64,000 nt of DNA from Brumimicrobium oceani (GTDB lineage Bacteria > Bacteroidota > Bacteroidia > Flavobacteriales_D > Crocinitomicaceae), in assembly GCF_003143775.1 (NCBI RefSeq), contig NZ_QFRJ01000012.1, forward strand, positions 30,002 through 94,001, in the 5' to 3' direction. Of the stretch, positions 55,566-64,000 are shown one piece after another; the first letter of the stretch is position 1, and each line of letters begins with the position of its first letter. Position numbers and translations under genes: made by a program. The notes under the pieces were generated by a model. That model had not been told where the DNA came from, made no database searches, and saw only the letters and a program-made list of their open reading frames with translations.

Positions 55566-56279
55566 ATGGGTAGAGCATTTGAGGTAAGAAGAGCTTCTAA
55601 GGAAAAGAGAAGTGGTGCAATGTCTAAGTTGTTTCCAAAATTATTAAAGGTAATAACGATGGCGGCAAAGGAAGGCGGAGAAGATCCAGCTATGAACTCT
55701 ACGCTGCGCTCGGCAATTCAAAATGCGAAAGCAAAAAATGTTCCTAAAGACAACATCGAGAAAGCTATTAAAAGAGCAACTTCAAAAGATGTCGAAAATT
55801 ATGAATTAGTAAACTATGAGGGGAAAGCTCCTCATGGAGTTTTAATTTATGTTGAATGCGCTACGGATAATACCACCAGAACTGTTGCGAATGTGAAGTC
55901 TTATTTCAACAAAGCAGGCGGACAAGTGGTTCCTAATGGTTCTATCGAATTTATGTTTAATCGTAAAGCAGTTTTCGAAATCAAAGAATCTGAAGGTCTG
56001 GATATTGAAGAATTGGAATTTGAATTTATTGATGCTGGATTGGAAGAAATTGAACAAGATGAAGACAGTGTAATTACTATTTATGGAGATTATACCAGTT
56101 TTGGAACACTTCAAGCGGCCTTGGAAGAAAAGAATATTGAAGTAACAACTTCTGGATTGAGAAGGTTTGCAACAGCACCTATTCATTTGAATGAAGAGCA
56201 AACTTTGGAAATAGAAAAACTCCTTGACAAAATTGAAGACGACGACGATATTCAACAGGTTTTCACCAATATTGATTAA
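55566..56279 (+). CDS. YebC/PmpR family DNA-binding regulator
   Basis: 237 residues. The N-terminus [28 protein letters not shown] is a variant of the YebC start, followed by [33 protein letters not shown] and [21 protein letters not shown], both highly conserved. YebC proteins act as transcription regulators, and members of the family have been reported to help ribosomes at proline stretches. It is monocistronic. Confidence 0.94.
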   Translation: MGRAFEVRRASKEKRSGAMSKLFPKLLKVITMAAKEGGEDPAMNSTLRSAIQNAKAKNVPKDNIEKAIKRATSKDVENYELVNYEGKAPHGVLIYVECATDNTTRTVANVKSYFNKAGGQVVPNGSIEFMFNRKAVFEIKESEGLDIEELEFEFIDAGLEEIEQDEDSVITIYGDYTSFGTLQAALEEKNIEVTTSGLRRFATAPIHLNEEQTLEIEKLLDKIEDDDDIQQVFTNID

Positions 56280-56400
56280 TCGCTTTAAAAAGACAAAGCA
56301 CTGTCTTACTTTCAATGCCTTCAACGCCTTCACTGCTTTCGGCAGCCTCAGTCAGTGAGATTATGCTCTGTGAATGGCTAATTGAATGATTCCGAAGAGA

Positions 56401-56432
56401 TGACCGTTGATTGAACTTGTCGAAGTGAACGA
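56401..56432. repeat. interspersed intergenic repeat fragment
   Basis: TGACCGTTGATTGAACTTGTCGAAGTG resembles the common interspersed motif CACTTCGACAAGTTCA...CGGTCA of Bacteroidota genomes. The surrounding 250 bp between yebC and cvpA hold nothing else that I can support. Confidence 0.35.
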
Positions 56433-56532
56433 CTACAAAAAGCTATCGAAAACTGAACAAATCAAAGGTCTATTGTTAGCAACATTTTAAACGCAGGAGA
56501 ACTGCTAAATAATAGTGTTGTAAATTAGCCTT

Positions 56533-57183
56533 ATGAATTTTGTTGATATTGTCATTATTGTACCGCTAATGTACGCCGCTTGGGTGGGTTTTAGAAAGGG
56601 ATTAATCGTGGAGGTTTTTACTTTACTGGCTTTATTGGTGGGAATATATGCTGGTATTCATTTTTCAGATTGGACATCAGACTTAATTAAAGACAAAATT
56701 AATATTGAAGGTAGATATCTTCCCGTTGTTGCGTTTACCCTCACGTTTTTAGCGGTTGGTGCCATGGTTTATTTCGCTGGAAAGATGATTGAACGCATGC
56801 TGAAAGTAGTGAACCTTAGTCCAGTTAATAAAATTTTAGGCTTATTCTTCGGAGTCATTAAAATGCTTTATACTTTGTCAATTTTAATTATTTTGATTGA
56901 AACCTACGATGAAAGAGGTAGTTTTATTCCGCTAGATGTAAAAGAGGAATCTTATTTGTATGACCCCGTAAAAATAACAGCATCTGCAACCATTCCTGCC
57001 ATTGAAGAAAGTACAATTTGGTTAAAGAATAGCGTTAATGAAACCCTTTCAAAAGAATACGATTTTAACTTGGATGACATGGAATTGCTTAAAAGGAATG
57101 CAGATAGCCTAGGCTTAACAATGGACGATTTGAAGATGCTAAAAGAGCAATATCGAGATTCCTTAAACACCAATGAACAATAA
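56533..57183 (+). CDS. CvpA family membrane protein
   Basis: 216 residues with four transmembrane helices in the first ~125 residues (VDIVIIVPLMYAAWVGFRKGLIVE is the family start). The C-terminal ~75 residues are a charged cytoplasmic tail with LDDMELLKRNADSLGLTMDDLK. CvpA proteins are linked to colicin V secretion, biofilm and envelope stress; the biochemical role is unknown. It precedes a signal-peptide protein by two bases, so the pair is probably co-transcribed. Confidence 0.9.
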   Translation: MNFVDIVIIVPLMYAAWVGFRKGLIVEVFTLLALLVGIYAGIHFSDWTSDLIKDKINIEGRYLPVVAFTLTFLAVGAMVYFAGKMIERMLKVVNLSPVNKILGLFFGVIKMLYTLSILIILIETYDERGSFIPLDVKEESYLYDPVKITASATIPAIEESTIWLKNSVNETLSKEYDFNLDDMELLKRNADSLGLTMDDLKMLKEQYRDSLNTNEQ

Positions 57184-57185
57184 AA

Positions 57186-57713
57186 TTGAAGTACATTTTT
57201 CAACTTTTTTTAATGCTGGGCTTAGTACTAATAAGCCTGCCTATTTCTGCTCAAAAATCAAATAAAAAGCCTTTATTAGATCCGAGTGTTAGGAAGTTAG
57301 GTCCTTATTTTGGACTTCAACAAGGTAAATTCTTAGTGGGGGAAATTGGTATGGAAGCACAATTTAAAGAAATCAATTTTAAAAGACCAAAAACAAATGC
57401 TTTACATGCTGGACTGGAATACAATATACCAAACAATGCTTTAGGAGTAAATGCAGGTTATTGGCACAAAGCAAGTCGTTTCGATTTAACTTATGGTTTT
57501 GATGTTACATTACGTTCTAATTTCAAAACGGAACGCTACGGAATTGCTCCGGTTATTGGTTACAAGATTTTTGGTTTGCATGTAAGAGCAGGGTATATGT
57601 TTTTAACGCCTTCTAAACTCTTCACAGAAACCAATCAATTGTTCATCAACGCACGATTTATCCTGGTAAATAGAAGAGATTTTAAATGGAATAAACGGAA
57701 GAAGAGAAATTGA
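57186..57713 (+). CDS. putative outer-membrane protein
   Basis: 175 residues from a TTG start that begins directly with a signal peptide (MKYIFQLFLMLGLVLISLPISAQ). The mature part (YFGLQQGKFLVGEIGMEAQFKEINF; ALGVNAGYWHKASRFDLTYGFDVTLRS) has alternating strands like a small beta-barrel. No ATG is available upstream within the frame. It is immediately downstream of cvpA. I recognise no family. Confidence 0.7.
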   Translation: MKYIFQLFLMLGLVLISLPISAQKSNKKPLLDPSVRKLGPYFGLQQGKFLVGEIGMEAQFKEINFKRPKTNALHAGLEYNIPNNALGVNAGYWHKASRFDLTYGFDVTLRSNFKTERYGIAPVIGYKIFGLHVRAGYMFLTPSKLFTETNQLFINARFILVNRRDFKWNKRKKRN

Positions 57714-58251
57714 AAAATGAAATAATAAGGTACTCTATTTAACTAGGCCAGATCCTTCCCGGGTTAAAAATTAAGATTTCCAACCCTAGTCAGGATGACA
57801 GTTGTAGGCGTTGGGAGGCAATTGAGAGGGGAAAAGCAAAAGCGCTAAAGCGCTTTTGCTTTTCCCCTCTCAATTGAAATATGTCCCTAACTTAATGGCA
57901 TTCTGAAGCGGATTTCTTTTTTCAACCATTTGAAAAAAGAAATTTGCGAAGGATCTTGTTAGTTTAACGCTGAATCACATTATGGTTGGGTTAGATATAT
58001 TTACTGGTAAAGTATCGGATAGGCATTTATTTTTATGAGTCACATTTTTAGAAAAGAGTTGCACGGAATAGGACAGTTGATAACTCCATGAGTCTTTCCG
58101 AAGGAGTCAAATCTAAAAAGCGTTCCTCTTCCATTCTTTTTGATTCTTCTTTTGTGGAAAACGAAATAATCATAATTGTAAAATTGACGAAAATTGGTGA
58201 ATATCTATACTTAAATTAGATGGGTTTAAGATTAAGAAATATTATAACATA
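57714..58251. other. intergenic region with a large palindrome
   Basis: 538 bp. The 58-bp palindrome at 57819-57876 is the only strong feature. Around it the sequence is unremarkable, and no gene is supported. Confidence 0.5.
57819..57876. repeat. 58-bp palindrome: perfect 27-bp stem, 4-base loop
   Basis: The left arm starts CAATTGAGAGGGGAAAAGC and continues to GCGC at 57845. The right arm mirrors it exactly from GCGC at 57850 to CAATTG at 57876; the loop is TAAA. All 27 pairs are Watson-Crick. It is too long and too perfect for an ordinary terminator. Confidence 0.85.
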
Positions 58252-58761
58252 GTGATAAAAGAATACGAATTATTAACTGCGGCTTATGATGGTGCAAGCA
58301 TAGAACATCAAGAGTACAAAGCCAAACTCCTAGGAACTGGTGTGTCCGTTACAATGAGTAGACTTATGGTTTCTATTCCCTATAATAATCACAAAATAAC
58401 GCTGATCAATGAGTATGGAGCAAGTAATACGGGGACTGTTGAAATGGAGGTATTAAATGGAATGCTTCCAGACTTTGAGATAAGCAGTAGAAATCACCTT
58501 AGGAATCTATTTTGCATGAGAAAAAGGTACTTTAGCGTAAAATCTAAGACTGTTCAAAATAAATTGTTTCTTGACGAAGCTTTGGGTTTTTCTGGTATGA
58601 AAGATATAGCGAAAGAAAACCTTTTTGAACCAACAATTAAAACAGAAATAATCGATAATTCATTATTCATCAAAACCGAATATCACTTGCATTTAAAAGA
58701 TAAAATTGGAGCTGCAAAGGCGTTGATAGATTTTTATAAATCGATTATTGACAGGCTTTAA
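58252..58761 (+). CDS. hypothetical protein
   Basis: 169 residues from a GTG start (MIKEYELLTAAYDGASIEH). Soluble, mixed alpha/beta, one cysteine (LFCMRKRYF), no known motif. The frame is long and the codon use looks like that of its neighbours, so it is probably a gene; an alternative start cannot be excluded. It ends before a possible degenerate gene. Confidence 0.65.
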   Translation: MIKEYELLTAAYDGASIEHQEYKAKLLGTGVSVTMSRLMVSIPYNNHKITLINEYGASNTGTVEMEVLNGMLPDFEISSRNHLRNLFCMRKRYFSVKSKTVQNKLFLDEALGFSGMKDIAKENLFEPTIKTEIIDNSLFIKTEYHLHLKDKIGAAKALIDFYKSIIDRL

Positions 58762-58795
58762 GCAACTTGTTAGGAAATAAATGGTTACAATTAGA

Positions 58796-59000
58796 ATGAA
58801 GAAGATAAGAGCGCTTTTTAGCTTTGGCATTCTACCATTGGAAATACGCAATCAATAAAACACCAAGTAGAAATGATTGGGAGGAGTTTGTTTTCCACTC
58901 TCAAGAAGAATTCAAGCTTTTAAAAGAAGGAATTTTGAATGACATCAATGTTAGAATTCCAGTTAAAGCTTTTGGCTATAAAGTGGTTTTAAAAGATTAA
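58796..59000 (+). pseudogene. possible frameshifted small gene
   Basis: An ATG at 58796 opens MKKIRALFSF but soon stops. One base out of phase, frame 58809-59000 reads ERFLALAFYHWKYAINKTPS, then DWEEFVFHSQEEFKLLKEG and ends GYKVVLKD before TAA. Joining the two would give a small protein of ~66 residues. The sequence has good coding character but no ATG of its own, so a frameshift or sequencing error is suspected. No family is recognised. Confidence 0.3.
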
Positions 59001-59040
59001 ATCTGATTGCTAATTTAAATGTAAGCTTATGATTTTCCAT

Positions 59041-59070
59041 AAAAAAACGAGGAGCAAAACTGCCCCTCGT
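59041..59070 (-). terminator. rho-independent terminator of the T9SS adhesin gene
   Basis: On the minus strand ACGAGGGGCA and TGCTCCTCGT pair (one mismatch) around GTTT, followed by TTTTTTT. It lies about 25 bp after the stop. Confidence 0.8.
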
Positions 59071-59095
59071 TAGTATCAAGTTTGACTATGAAATT

Positions 59096-61840
59096 TTAGT
59101 TATCTCTAACCAATTGAACAAATCCATGTTCTTTTCTCTCTTGTCCCGTTAAATCTACAATTGTAAAGGTATAGAAGTAAGTCCCGTCAGAACATTCGGT
59201 ACCAGAGTTGTTTACCTCACCGTTCCACATTGCATTTATATCTGTGCTTTCGAAAACAAGATTACCCCAACGATTCACAATAACTAATTCTACGCTTTGT
59301 GCATTTTCTACGTTCATAGTGAAGAAGTCATTATCACCATCACCGTTTGGCGTAAATACATTCGGTAATTCATAAATCAGCGGAAGGGTAACAACAATAT
59401 TACGCGTTGTATCATCTGTACATGCACCTTTTTCTGTAGTTAAGGTTACCGTATAAACTCCTTGTGTTAGATATGTGGTACTTTGGTCGTCTGTGTTGTT
59501 AACAATCGCTGATTCGCCATTTCCGAAGTCCCAGTAATAGGTTGTCGCAGGGTCTGAGTTATTTATAAAAGTAACATCAAGTGGTGCGTAACCAAACTCA
59601 GGATTAGCATCAAAACTTGCTGTTGGTGGTGGATCTTGTTCTAAGAACAGACTATCACTTACAATACAAACATCATCTTGAATAGTAAAGTAATACCATC
59701 CTGTTGGTTTGTTTGGCCAAACAGAAGCGGTTATGCTATCTAAAGTAGTCCCCGGGCCTTTCCATTTGTATTTAGGTGTTCCTGTAAATCCACTTCCTAT
59801 ACCAGAAACCGCTCCATTTTCTTCGCCGCAATCGGCCATATATTGAATCAATGTATCAATGGCTAAGGTTTGGTTCATGGTAATTGTGGCGGTGTCATTG
59901 ACTATAAATCCACAACCATCAGTTACTGTAAATGGATATTCAAAAACACCATTCTCTAAAGCACTGAAGTATGCTGTATCTGCCATTACTCCTGTAGTTC
60001 CTTGACCACCTTCCCATGCAAAATCAAATGGTTCAACTGTTCCTGTAGCTTGAGATCTTAATAAAACACTATCTGTTTGACAAACTAAAGATTGGTCAAA
60101 TGTAGTAACATCAATAAGCGTATCTAAAACATGCAATGTTAAAGTTGTATCGTAAGAACACCCGAAATCATCAGTTGCATTGAAAGTATAGAGGTAATCT
60201 CCTATTCCTGGAGGTGCAACAGAAACAACTGTATCGTTTGCTGGGTTAGAAACCATTGTAGGATCTGGAGTCCAGAACGCATCTACAATTGTGTTTTGGT
60301 AAGTTTCATTGTTTGGGTAAAGTGATGGTTCGAAGAAAATTCCCCATTCGAAAATGTAACCATCATCACCTCCCCAGCTGTCCTGAACGTTCAATGTCCA
60401 AGTACCGTTTAAAGGGCAACCCGCGAAGTCTGCAAATGTTGCCTCTGGGGCATAAATACCATTTGGGTCTACAGTATTTCCTGCTGTAGGAGCTCCTGGG
60501 CCTGTTGGAATAGTGTTAGCTTGATAATCTGTTGCGAATGTTCCCCAGTTGTTGTTTACTGAAGAAAAGCAATACTCATACCCGTTTCCTGGGCCAGGAG
60601 CACCAAATCCATCATTAGGCTCGCCAAGGAAAGTTCCACCTCCTCCAAAACCTCCAGGATAAGTTCCACCTGCGGCATAAGAATTAAAGATAAGCACATC
60701 TGTTCCATTAGGACAGGTCAGCCACATTTCTAAATCTCCCAAGAAACTGTGTTCCATATTTACACACATTTGCTGTACATCTGCAGCAGAGGTTACAACT
60801 GAACCCGCAGGAAATCCACTCATATTAATATCAGTTGTATAGATATTTCCACTTCCATCAGGTAAGAAGGTCAAGCCAGCATAATTACCACCTAATTGAA
60901 AACTATTTGGTGGAATGTTCACTCCAGATGTATCTGAATTTGTAACCCCACCAATTAAATCTGTTGTTAAACCAAAACATACAGAATCTTCAATTGGTCC
61001 GGAAGTATTAAACACTGGTGTAGTACTGATTCGAACTTTGGCGCTTATTGAGGTGTTATGAGGATACAAATCAGTCGCTGTTAATTGCACAAAAACTCCG
61101 TTTTGACCATTTGGAACATACCAAACACTGTCATTATTTGGTCCAACAGTACCATCACTAAACTCCCATAAAAAGTCAACGTTTGTAATGTTTTGTGAAT
61201 ATCCAGTTCCTGAATTTTCTAATGAATAAGGAAAAACAGGGTTGGTTACAAATAAAACTGAATCGCCTTGGCAGATATCAACATATCCTGTGTCTAGAGG
61301 AAATAAATCATTGGTAGTTGAATTGTTTACAAAAGCTTCAATATGTAGTTCCATATCTTGAGGTGGAGAAACACATGCAATATTTGCTTCCCATCCAGTT
61401 CCTTCGTTAGCACCATCTGTGACAAATTCGAAGGTTAAACATCCTGAAGCATTGGCCCATGAAGCAACAGCTACAAAACCTGCAGGTGAGTTAGCATTGT
61501 TGTAAGTTCCAATTAAATTAGCGCCAGTGGTAGGTCCATCGTAAACTCTCAGTTCATCACTGGAATGAACATCCCAAGAGAAACCTGTTCCTCCAAAAGA
61601 AGCTTGAATTTTTGGTGTTCCACCCGTCATGTCTGGACAAATAGTTACCACTTGCGTTTGGCCGGGAGCATAGTCACTTGCTGCACCACCATCATCAAAA
61701 AAGTTAACAGCTGTAATGTCTGAATTTGTAGCACACGTTATTGGATTTGAAGGCGGATAATTGGGCCCTGAAATATTAAATTGACCATAAGAAACTGCTA
61801 CAGACAACAAAATAGTTAATACTGAATATAATATTTTCAT
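59096..61840 (-). CDS. large secreted protein with CUB, PKD, P-domain and gliding-motility C-terminal (T9SS type B) domain
   Basis: 914 residues. Signal peptide (to about 19, VSYGQ). A CUB-like domain covers about 35-155 (FSWDVHSSDELRVYDGPTTG). A proprotein-convertase P-like domain lies around 360-500 (NGTWTLNVQDSWGGDDGYIFEWGIFF), followed by PKD-like domains (about 745-820, TYYWDFGNGES). The last ~90 residues are the CHU_C/T9SS type B domain (LPNVFTPNGDGDNDFF ... GTYFYTFTIVDLTGQERKEHGFVQLVRDN). It is exported by the type IX system to the cell surface as an adhesin or part of the matrix. The small signal-peptide gene upstream lies only 2 bp away. Confidence 0.92.
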   Translation of the reverse strand: MKILYSVLTILLSVAVSYGQFNISGPNYPPSNPITCATNSDITAVNFFDDGGAASDYAPGQTQVVTICPDMTGGTPKIQASFGGTGFSWDVHSSDELRVYDGPTTGANLIGTYNNANSPAGFVAVASWANASGCLTFEFVTDGANEGTGWEANIACVSPPQDMELHIEAFVNNSTTNDLFPLDTGYVDICQGDSVLFVTNPVFPYSLENSGTGYSQNITNVDFLWEFSDGTVGPNNDSVWYVPNGQNGVFVQLTATDLYPHNTSISAKVRISTTPVFNTSGPIEDSVCFGLTTDLIGGVTNSDTSGVNIPPNSFQLGGNYAGLTFLPDGSGNIYTTDINMSGFPAGSVVTSAADVQQMCVNMEHSFLGDLEMWLTCPNGTDVLIFNSYAAGGTYPGGFGGGGTFLGEPNDGFGAPGPGNGYEYCFSSVNNNWGTFATDYQANTIPTGPGAPTAGNTVDPNGIYAPEATFADFAGCPLNGTWTLNVQDSWGGDDGYIFEWGIFFEPSLYPNNETYQNTIVDAFWTPDPTMVSNPANDTVVSVAPPGIGDYLYTFNATDDFGCSYDTTLTLHVLDTLIDVTTFDQSLVCQTDSVLLRSQATGTVEPFDFAWEGGQGTTGVMADTAYFSALENGVFEYPFTVTDGCGFIVNDTATITMNQTLAIDTLIQYMADCGEENGAVSGIGSGFTGTPKYKWKGPGTTLDSITASVWPNKPTGWYYFTIQDDVCIVSDSLFLEQDPPPTASFDANPEFGYAPLDVTFINNSDPATTYYWDFGNGESAIVNNTDDQSTTYLTQGVYTVTLTTEKGACTDDTTRNIVVTLPLIYELPNVFTPNGDGDNDFFTMNVENAQSVELVIVNRWGNLVFESTDINAMWNGEVNNSGTECSDGTYFYTFTIVDLTGQERKEHGFVQLVRDN

Positions 61841-61842
61841 AA

Positions 61843-62214
61843 TTATTTAATTTTGGTGATGTAATTTTTTGGGCGAACAATTACCATTTTATTTGTTCCT
61901 TTAAATTTGTAGTATTGGTAGGCGTCATCTTTCAATTCTAGGCCTAAACTGATGTAAGTATGATCTAAACTTGGGTCTTTGTCAAGTTCTCCATTATATA
62001 CAATCTCTTTTCCTTTACCATCCTGAATGTCGCCAATGGAAATCCCCACTTTTAAAGCGTGAACAATGATTTCATATTCTTCAGGATTGTTGTTTTGCAT
62101 ACTTGTTAATTCTTCGTTCGAATATCTTTCAAGTAATCTTTTGTCGTGGTTTTCCTGGGAATAACCATAGAAGGCTACCGAAAGCAGGAAAAATAGAATG
62201 GTTCTTTTTAGCAT
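61843..62214 (-). CDS. small exported protein upstream of the T9SS adhesin
   Basis: About 123 residues from ATG 62214 (MLKRTILFFLLSVAFYGYSQ, a signal peptide). The mature part has LLERYSNEELTSMQNNNPEEYEIIVHALKVGI and ends in a basic tail VIVRPKNYITKIK. Small secreted proteins are often found upstream of gliding-motility-type adhesins in flavobacteria. It ends two bases before the adhesin start, so both are co-transcribed. I recognise no function. Confidence 0.75.
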   Translation of the reverse strand: MLKRTILFFLLSVAFYGYSQENHDKRLLERYSNEELTSMQNNNPEEYEIIVHALKVGISIGDIQDGKGKEIVYNGELDKDPSLDHTYISLGLELKDDAYQYYKFKGTNKMVIVRPKNYITKIK

Positions 62215-62363
62215 AATATACATTTTAAAATTAGACGATGCAGCCTAAAAAATAGTTGCACGGTGGCAAATATAACACTTCGAATTGCTCTTGTGCTAGA
62301 ATAAGTGCATGAAATCATGAATCTTTTGATCTACCTTGCAGAATATTTAGGGATTAAGGGCTT

Positions 62364-62404
62364 GAAACAAAGAAAGAGACCTCTCTTGATCTCTTTCTTT
62401 GTTC
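62364..62404 (-). terminator. terminator at the end of the repeat protein gene
   Basis: AACAAAGAAAGAGA and TCTCTTTCTTTGTT form a 14-bp stem around a ~10-nt loop just past the stop codon at 62410. Confidence 0.55.
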
Positions 62405-62409
62405 TTAGT

Positions 62410-64000
62410 CTATATTTTTCTCCTTACGTTTCGAGGTTCTGGTTTTGGTTTTTTTTCTGTTTCCGGTTGGTCCTCCTTAGTACTTGATTTTGTTGTCGTT
62501 GGTTTTTTCCTAATTGGAGGTTTGCTTTCCGTGTTCACTTTTCCCGATTCTGGTTTTTCTCTAACATTTGGTCGAGATTCTGTATTTGGTTTTTTATTTG
62601 TTGCGTTTTCGCAAGGATTGGAAGGTTTTGAGCTCCCTGTTCCAAATATTGGTAGTCTGGGTGATTCAATGCAAACACTCCATTTTCCTGAATAGCCAGC
62701 TTTGTTTTTCCCAATATCAACAGTTAAGATACCCGCAAAGTGATAATAATTTCCACTCACCAAAGTGTAGTCTTTTCCGTTTACCTCCGCTTTTCCGTTT
62801 TCGGTTGCTTTAAAATAAAGTGAGGAAGCTTTTCCTTTATAGCTGAAATTAGGATTGGAGAGTAAAGTACCACTGATAAAAGTTCCAGATGGTGTAACTA
62901 AGCAGAATTCGGCATACTTATTCTTCATATCGAAGCTTACCCCACAAGTTTCAGCTGGGTCATAAATAAAGGTAAATTCCTTTTCTATGGTACCACAATC
63001 ATTCGTGATTTTAATGAGGTATTTGGTCTGACGTGCAGTTAGTTTTATCTTATGAGAATAAACTTTGGTTTTTTCATTGTAAAGATAACCGTCAACAATT
63101 CTGCCGTTGATATATACTTCGATCTGATTGACATTATTGATGTTTTCAATGAAAGCACGCACACTAAAAGTTTCCACCTCAGAAGAGTAGTTTGTGCTTT
63201 GGGGAACAGAATTTCTTATTTCTGGTAAGTCGCAGGGTTTATTTTCGATCCCAACTTGCCCAGCGTCTTCTTCTAAATTATTTCTTTTGAGTTCTATTTT
63301 AGCACTTGCTTGGTGGGTTCCTGCTAAATTAGAGGCTTTTACCACAAATGTATTCATCCCGAATTTTAAATCTGTTTTGAAGTTGATGGTTTTGAACTGC
63401 AAGCTGTAAGTGTACTCACTTGGATTGATGACTTGCCCATTGAAATAGACCTGAACCTCTGATTTTGAGTTAATATTATCTACCCTTGCGCTCATTCTAT
63501 ACTTTGCTTGAGTTACTGCAGGCTGTCCGTTTAAAGGGGCAGCAAAAGTTACAAAAGGTGGCTTTAACTCTTCCTTCTTTCTGTAAACAATCTGAGTTTC
63601 ATCGAAAGCATTTCCGTGAACATTGGTCACGCTAACTCTCACGGTATTTACTCCAGGATTTAATCCAGTCGTCAATTCAACCTTTCCTGTTCCACTGTTG
63701 AAAGTGAAATTATTTGTTGTTGTTCCATTCACGCGTACTTCCACTTGTTGTTTTAAAGCAATGAAACTTGTAGTTGCTACAATGTTTTGTGTTGCTTGCA
63801 CGGTGTTGAACGGATTTGCATTTGGCGTAACAATTTGTACGGTTGGCGGAGTTGGTTTTTCCTTCTTTCTGTAAACAATCTGAGTTTCATCGAAAGCATT
63901 TCCGTGAACATTGGTCACGCTAATTCTCACGGTATTTACTCCAGGATTTAATCCAGTCGTCAATTCAACCTTTCCTGTTCCACTGTTGAAAGTGAAATTA
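62410..64000 (-). CDS. secreted repeat protein, 5' end beyond the window
   Basis: The frame is open from base 64000 (about 530 residues visible). The first visible part carries repeats of 96 residues (288 bp), each with a VRVSVTNVHGNAFDETQIVYRKK segment and a VEVRVNGTTTNNFTFNSGTG segment, probably Ig-like strands. Two further divergent Ig-like modules follow, then DUF-like beta structure and a low-complexity Lys/Pro/Thr-rich C-terminus (about the last 75 residues). No T9SS domain is visible at the C-terminus. It is presumed exported, with the signal peptide outside the window. Confidence 0.75.
   Translation of the reverse strand, partial: NFTFNSGTGKVELTTGLNPGVNTVRISVTNVHGNAFDETQIVYRKKEKPTPPTVQIVTPNANPFNTVQATQNIVATTSFIALKQQVEVRVNGTTTNNFTFNSGTGKVELTTGLNPGVNTVRVSVTNVHGNAFDETQIVYRKKEELKPPFVTFAAPLNGQPAVTQAKYRMSARVDNINSKSEVQVYFNGQVINPSEYTYSLQFKTINFKTDLKFGMNTFVVKASNLAGTHQASAKIELKRNNLEEDAGQVGIENKPCDLPEIRNSVPQSTNYSSEVETFSVRAFIENINNVNQIEVYINGRIVDGYLYNEKTKVYSHKIKLTARQTKYLIKITNDCGTIEKEFTFIYDPAETCGVSFDMKNKYAEFCLVTPSGTFISGTLLSNPNFSYKGKASSLYFKATENGKAEVNGKDYTLVSGNYYHFAGILTVDIGKNKAGYSGKWSVCIESPRLPIFGTGSSKPSNPCENATNKKPNTESRPNVREKPESGKVNTESKPPIRKKPTTTKSSTKEDQPETEKKPKPEPRNVRRKI
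63571..64000 (-). repeat. 288-bp near-identical tandem repeat in the repeat protein gene
   Basis: The segment 63571-63711 repeats almost without change from 63859 to the window edge (288-bp period). High DNA identity, not just protein identity, indicates recent expansion or gene conversion and a risk of assembly collapse. Confidence 0.8.

Overview
The window is AT-rich and comes from a Bacteroidota chromosome, most likely a member of the Flavobacteriales. The evidence is the TAnnTTTG -7 promoter elements, the near absence of Shine-Dalgarno sites, a gliding-motility/type IX secretion C-terminal domain, a TonB-dependent receptor with a carboxypeptidase-regulatory-like N-terminus, and an Alternative Complex III operon fused to cytochrome oxidase genes. 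I cannot assign a genus. No rRNA, tRNA, CRISPR array, phage or complete insertion sequence was seen.

Layout. 0-6 kb: a cut-off gene, an outer-membrane barrel protein, and a minus-strand lipid/ribosome operon (DUF177, rpmF, plsX, fabH, accB, accC). 6-17 kb: mostly housekeeping and small unknown genes. They include a phosphopantetheinyl transferase, a geranylgeranylglyceryl-phosphate synthase homologue, a membrane gene with an in-frame TAG, a VIT1/CCC1 transporter, a flavoprotein disulfide reductase and a YefM/YoeB toxin-antitoxin pair. 17-24 kb: an ALDH7-type dehydrogenase, then a gene-poor stretch with two near-identical non-coding transcription units flanking a small unknown gene, then nadA-nadB. 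24-38 kb: a nitrosative/low-oxygen stress block. It holds ric/scdA, two DUF1858/DUF2249 genes, a heme-copper-like membrane protein, a MIP18-type Fe-S factor, heme A synthase, a CoA-disulfide reductase-rhodanese fusion, an FNR-type regulator and an alginate-export-type porin. 38-51 kb: a 6-pyruvoyl-tetrahydropterin synthase homologue and the respiratory operon actABCDEF-coxB-coxA. 51-64 kb: ruvB, a siderophore-type TonB receptor, yebC, cvpA, small unknown genes, a large T9SS-sorted adhesin-like protein and a repeat-rich secreted protein that runs off the window.

Main observation. The regulator at 35367-36071 carries FNR-like cysteines (C9, C12, C20 and C110, the last aligning with E. coli FNR C122) and keeps the E...R pair of the FNR recognition helix. 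FNR-like boxes of the form TGAY-N4-RTCA lie upstream of the two duplicated non-coding units, the small gene between them, nadA, ric, ctaA, the porin and the pterin synthase gene. In five of these the box centre is 33 bp upstream of the centre of a -7 element (four perfect TAnnTTTG, one near match), which is class II activator geometry. The two non-coding units have this promoter, conserved internal stems and a 14-bp terminator stem. They look like a duplicated FNR-activated small RNA, an analogue (not a homologue, as far as I can see) of enterobacterial FnrS.

Secondary observations: an identical perfect palindrome before two distant genes, a 378-bp element bounded by inverted repeats and short direct repeats, a perfect 27-bp-stem palindrome, a helix-hairpin-helix tail on ActC, and a nonsense codon inside an otherwise open gene.
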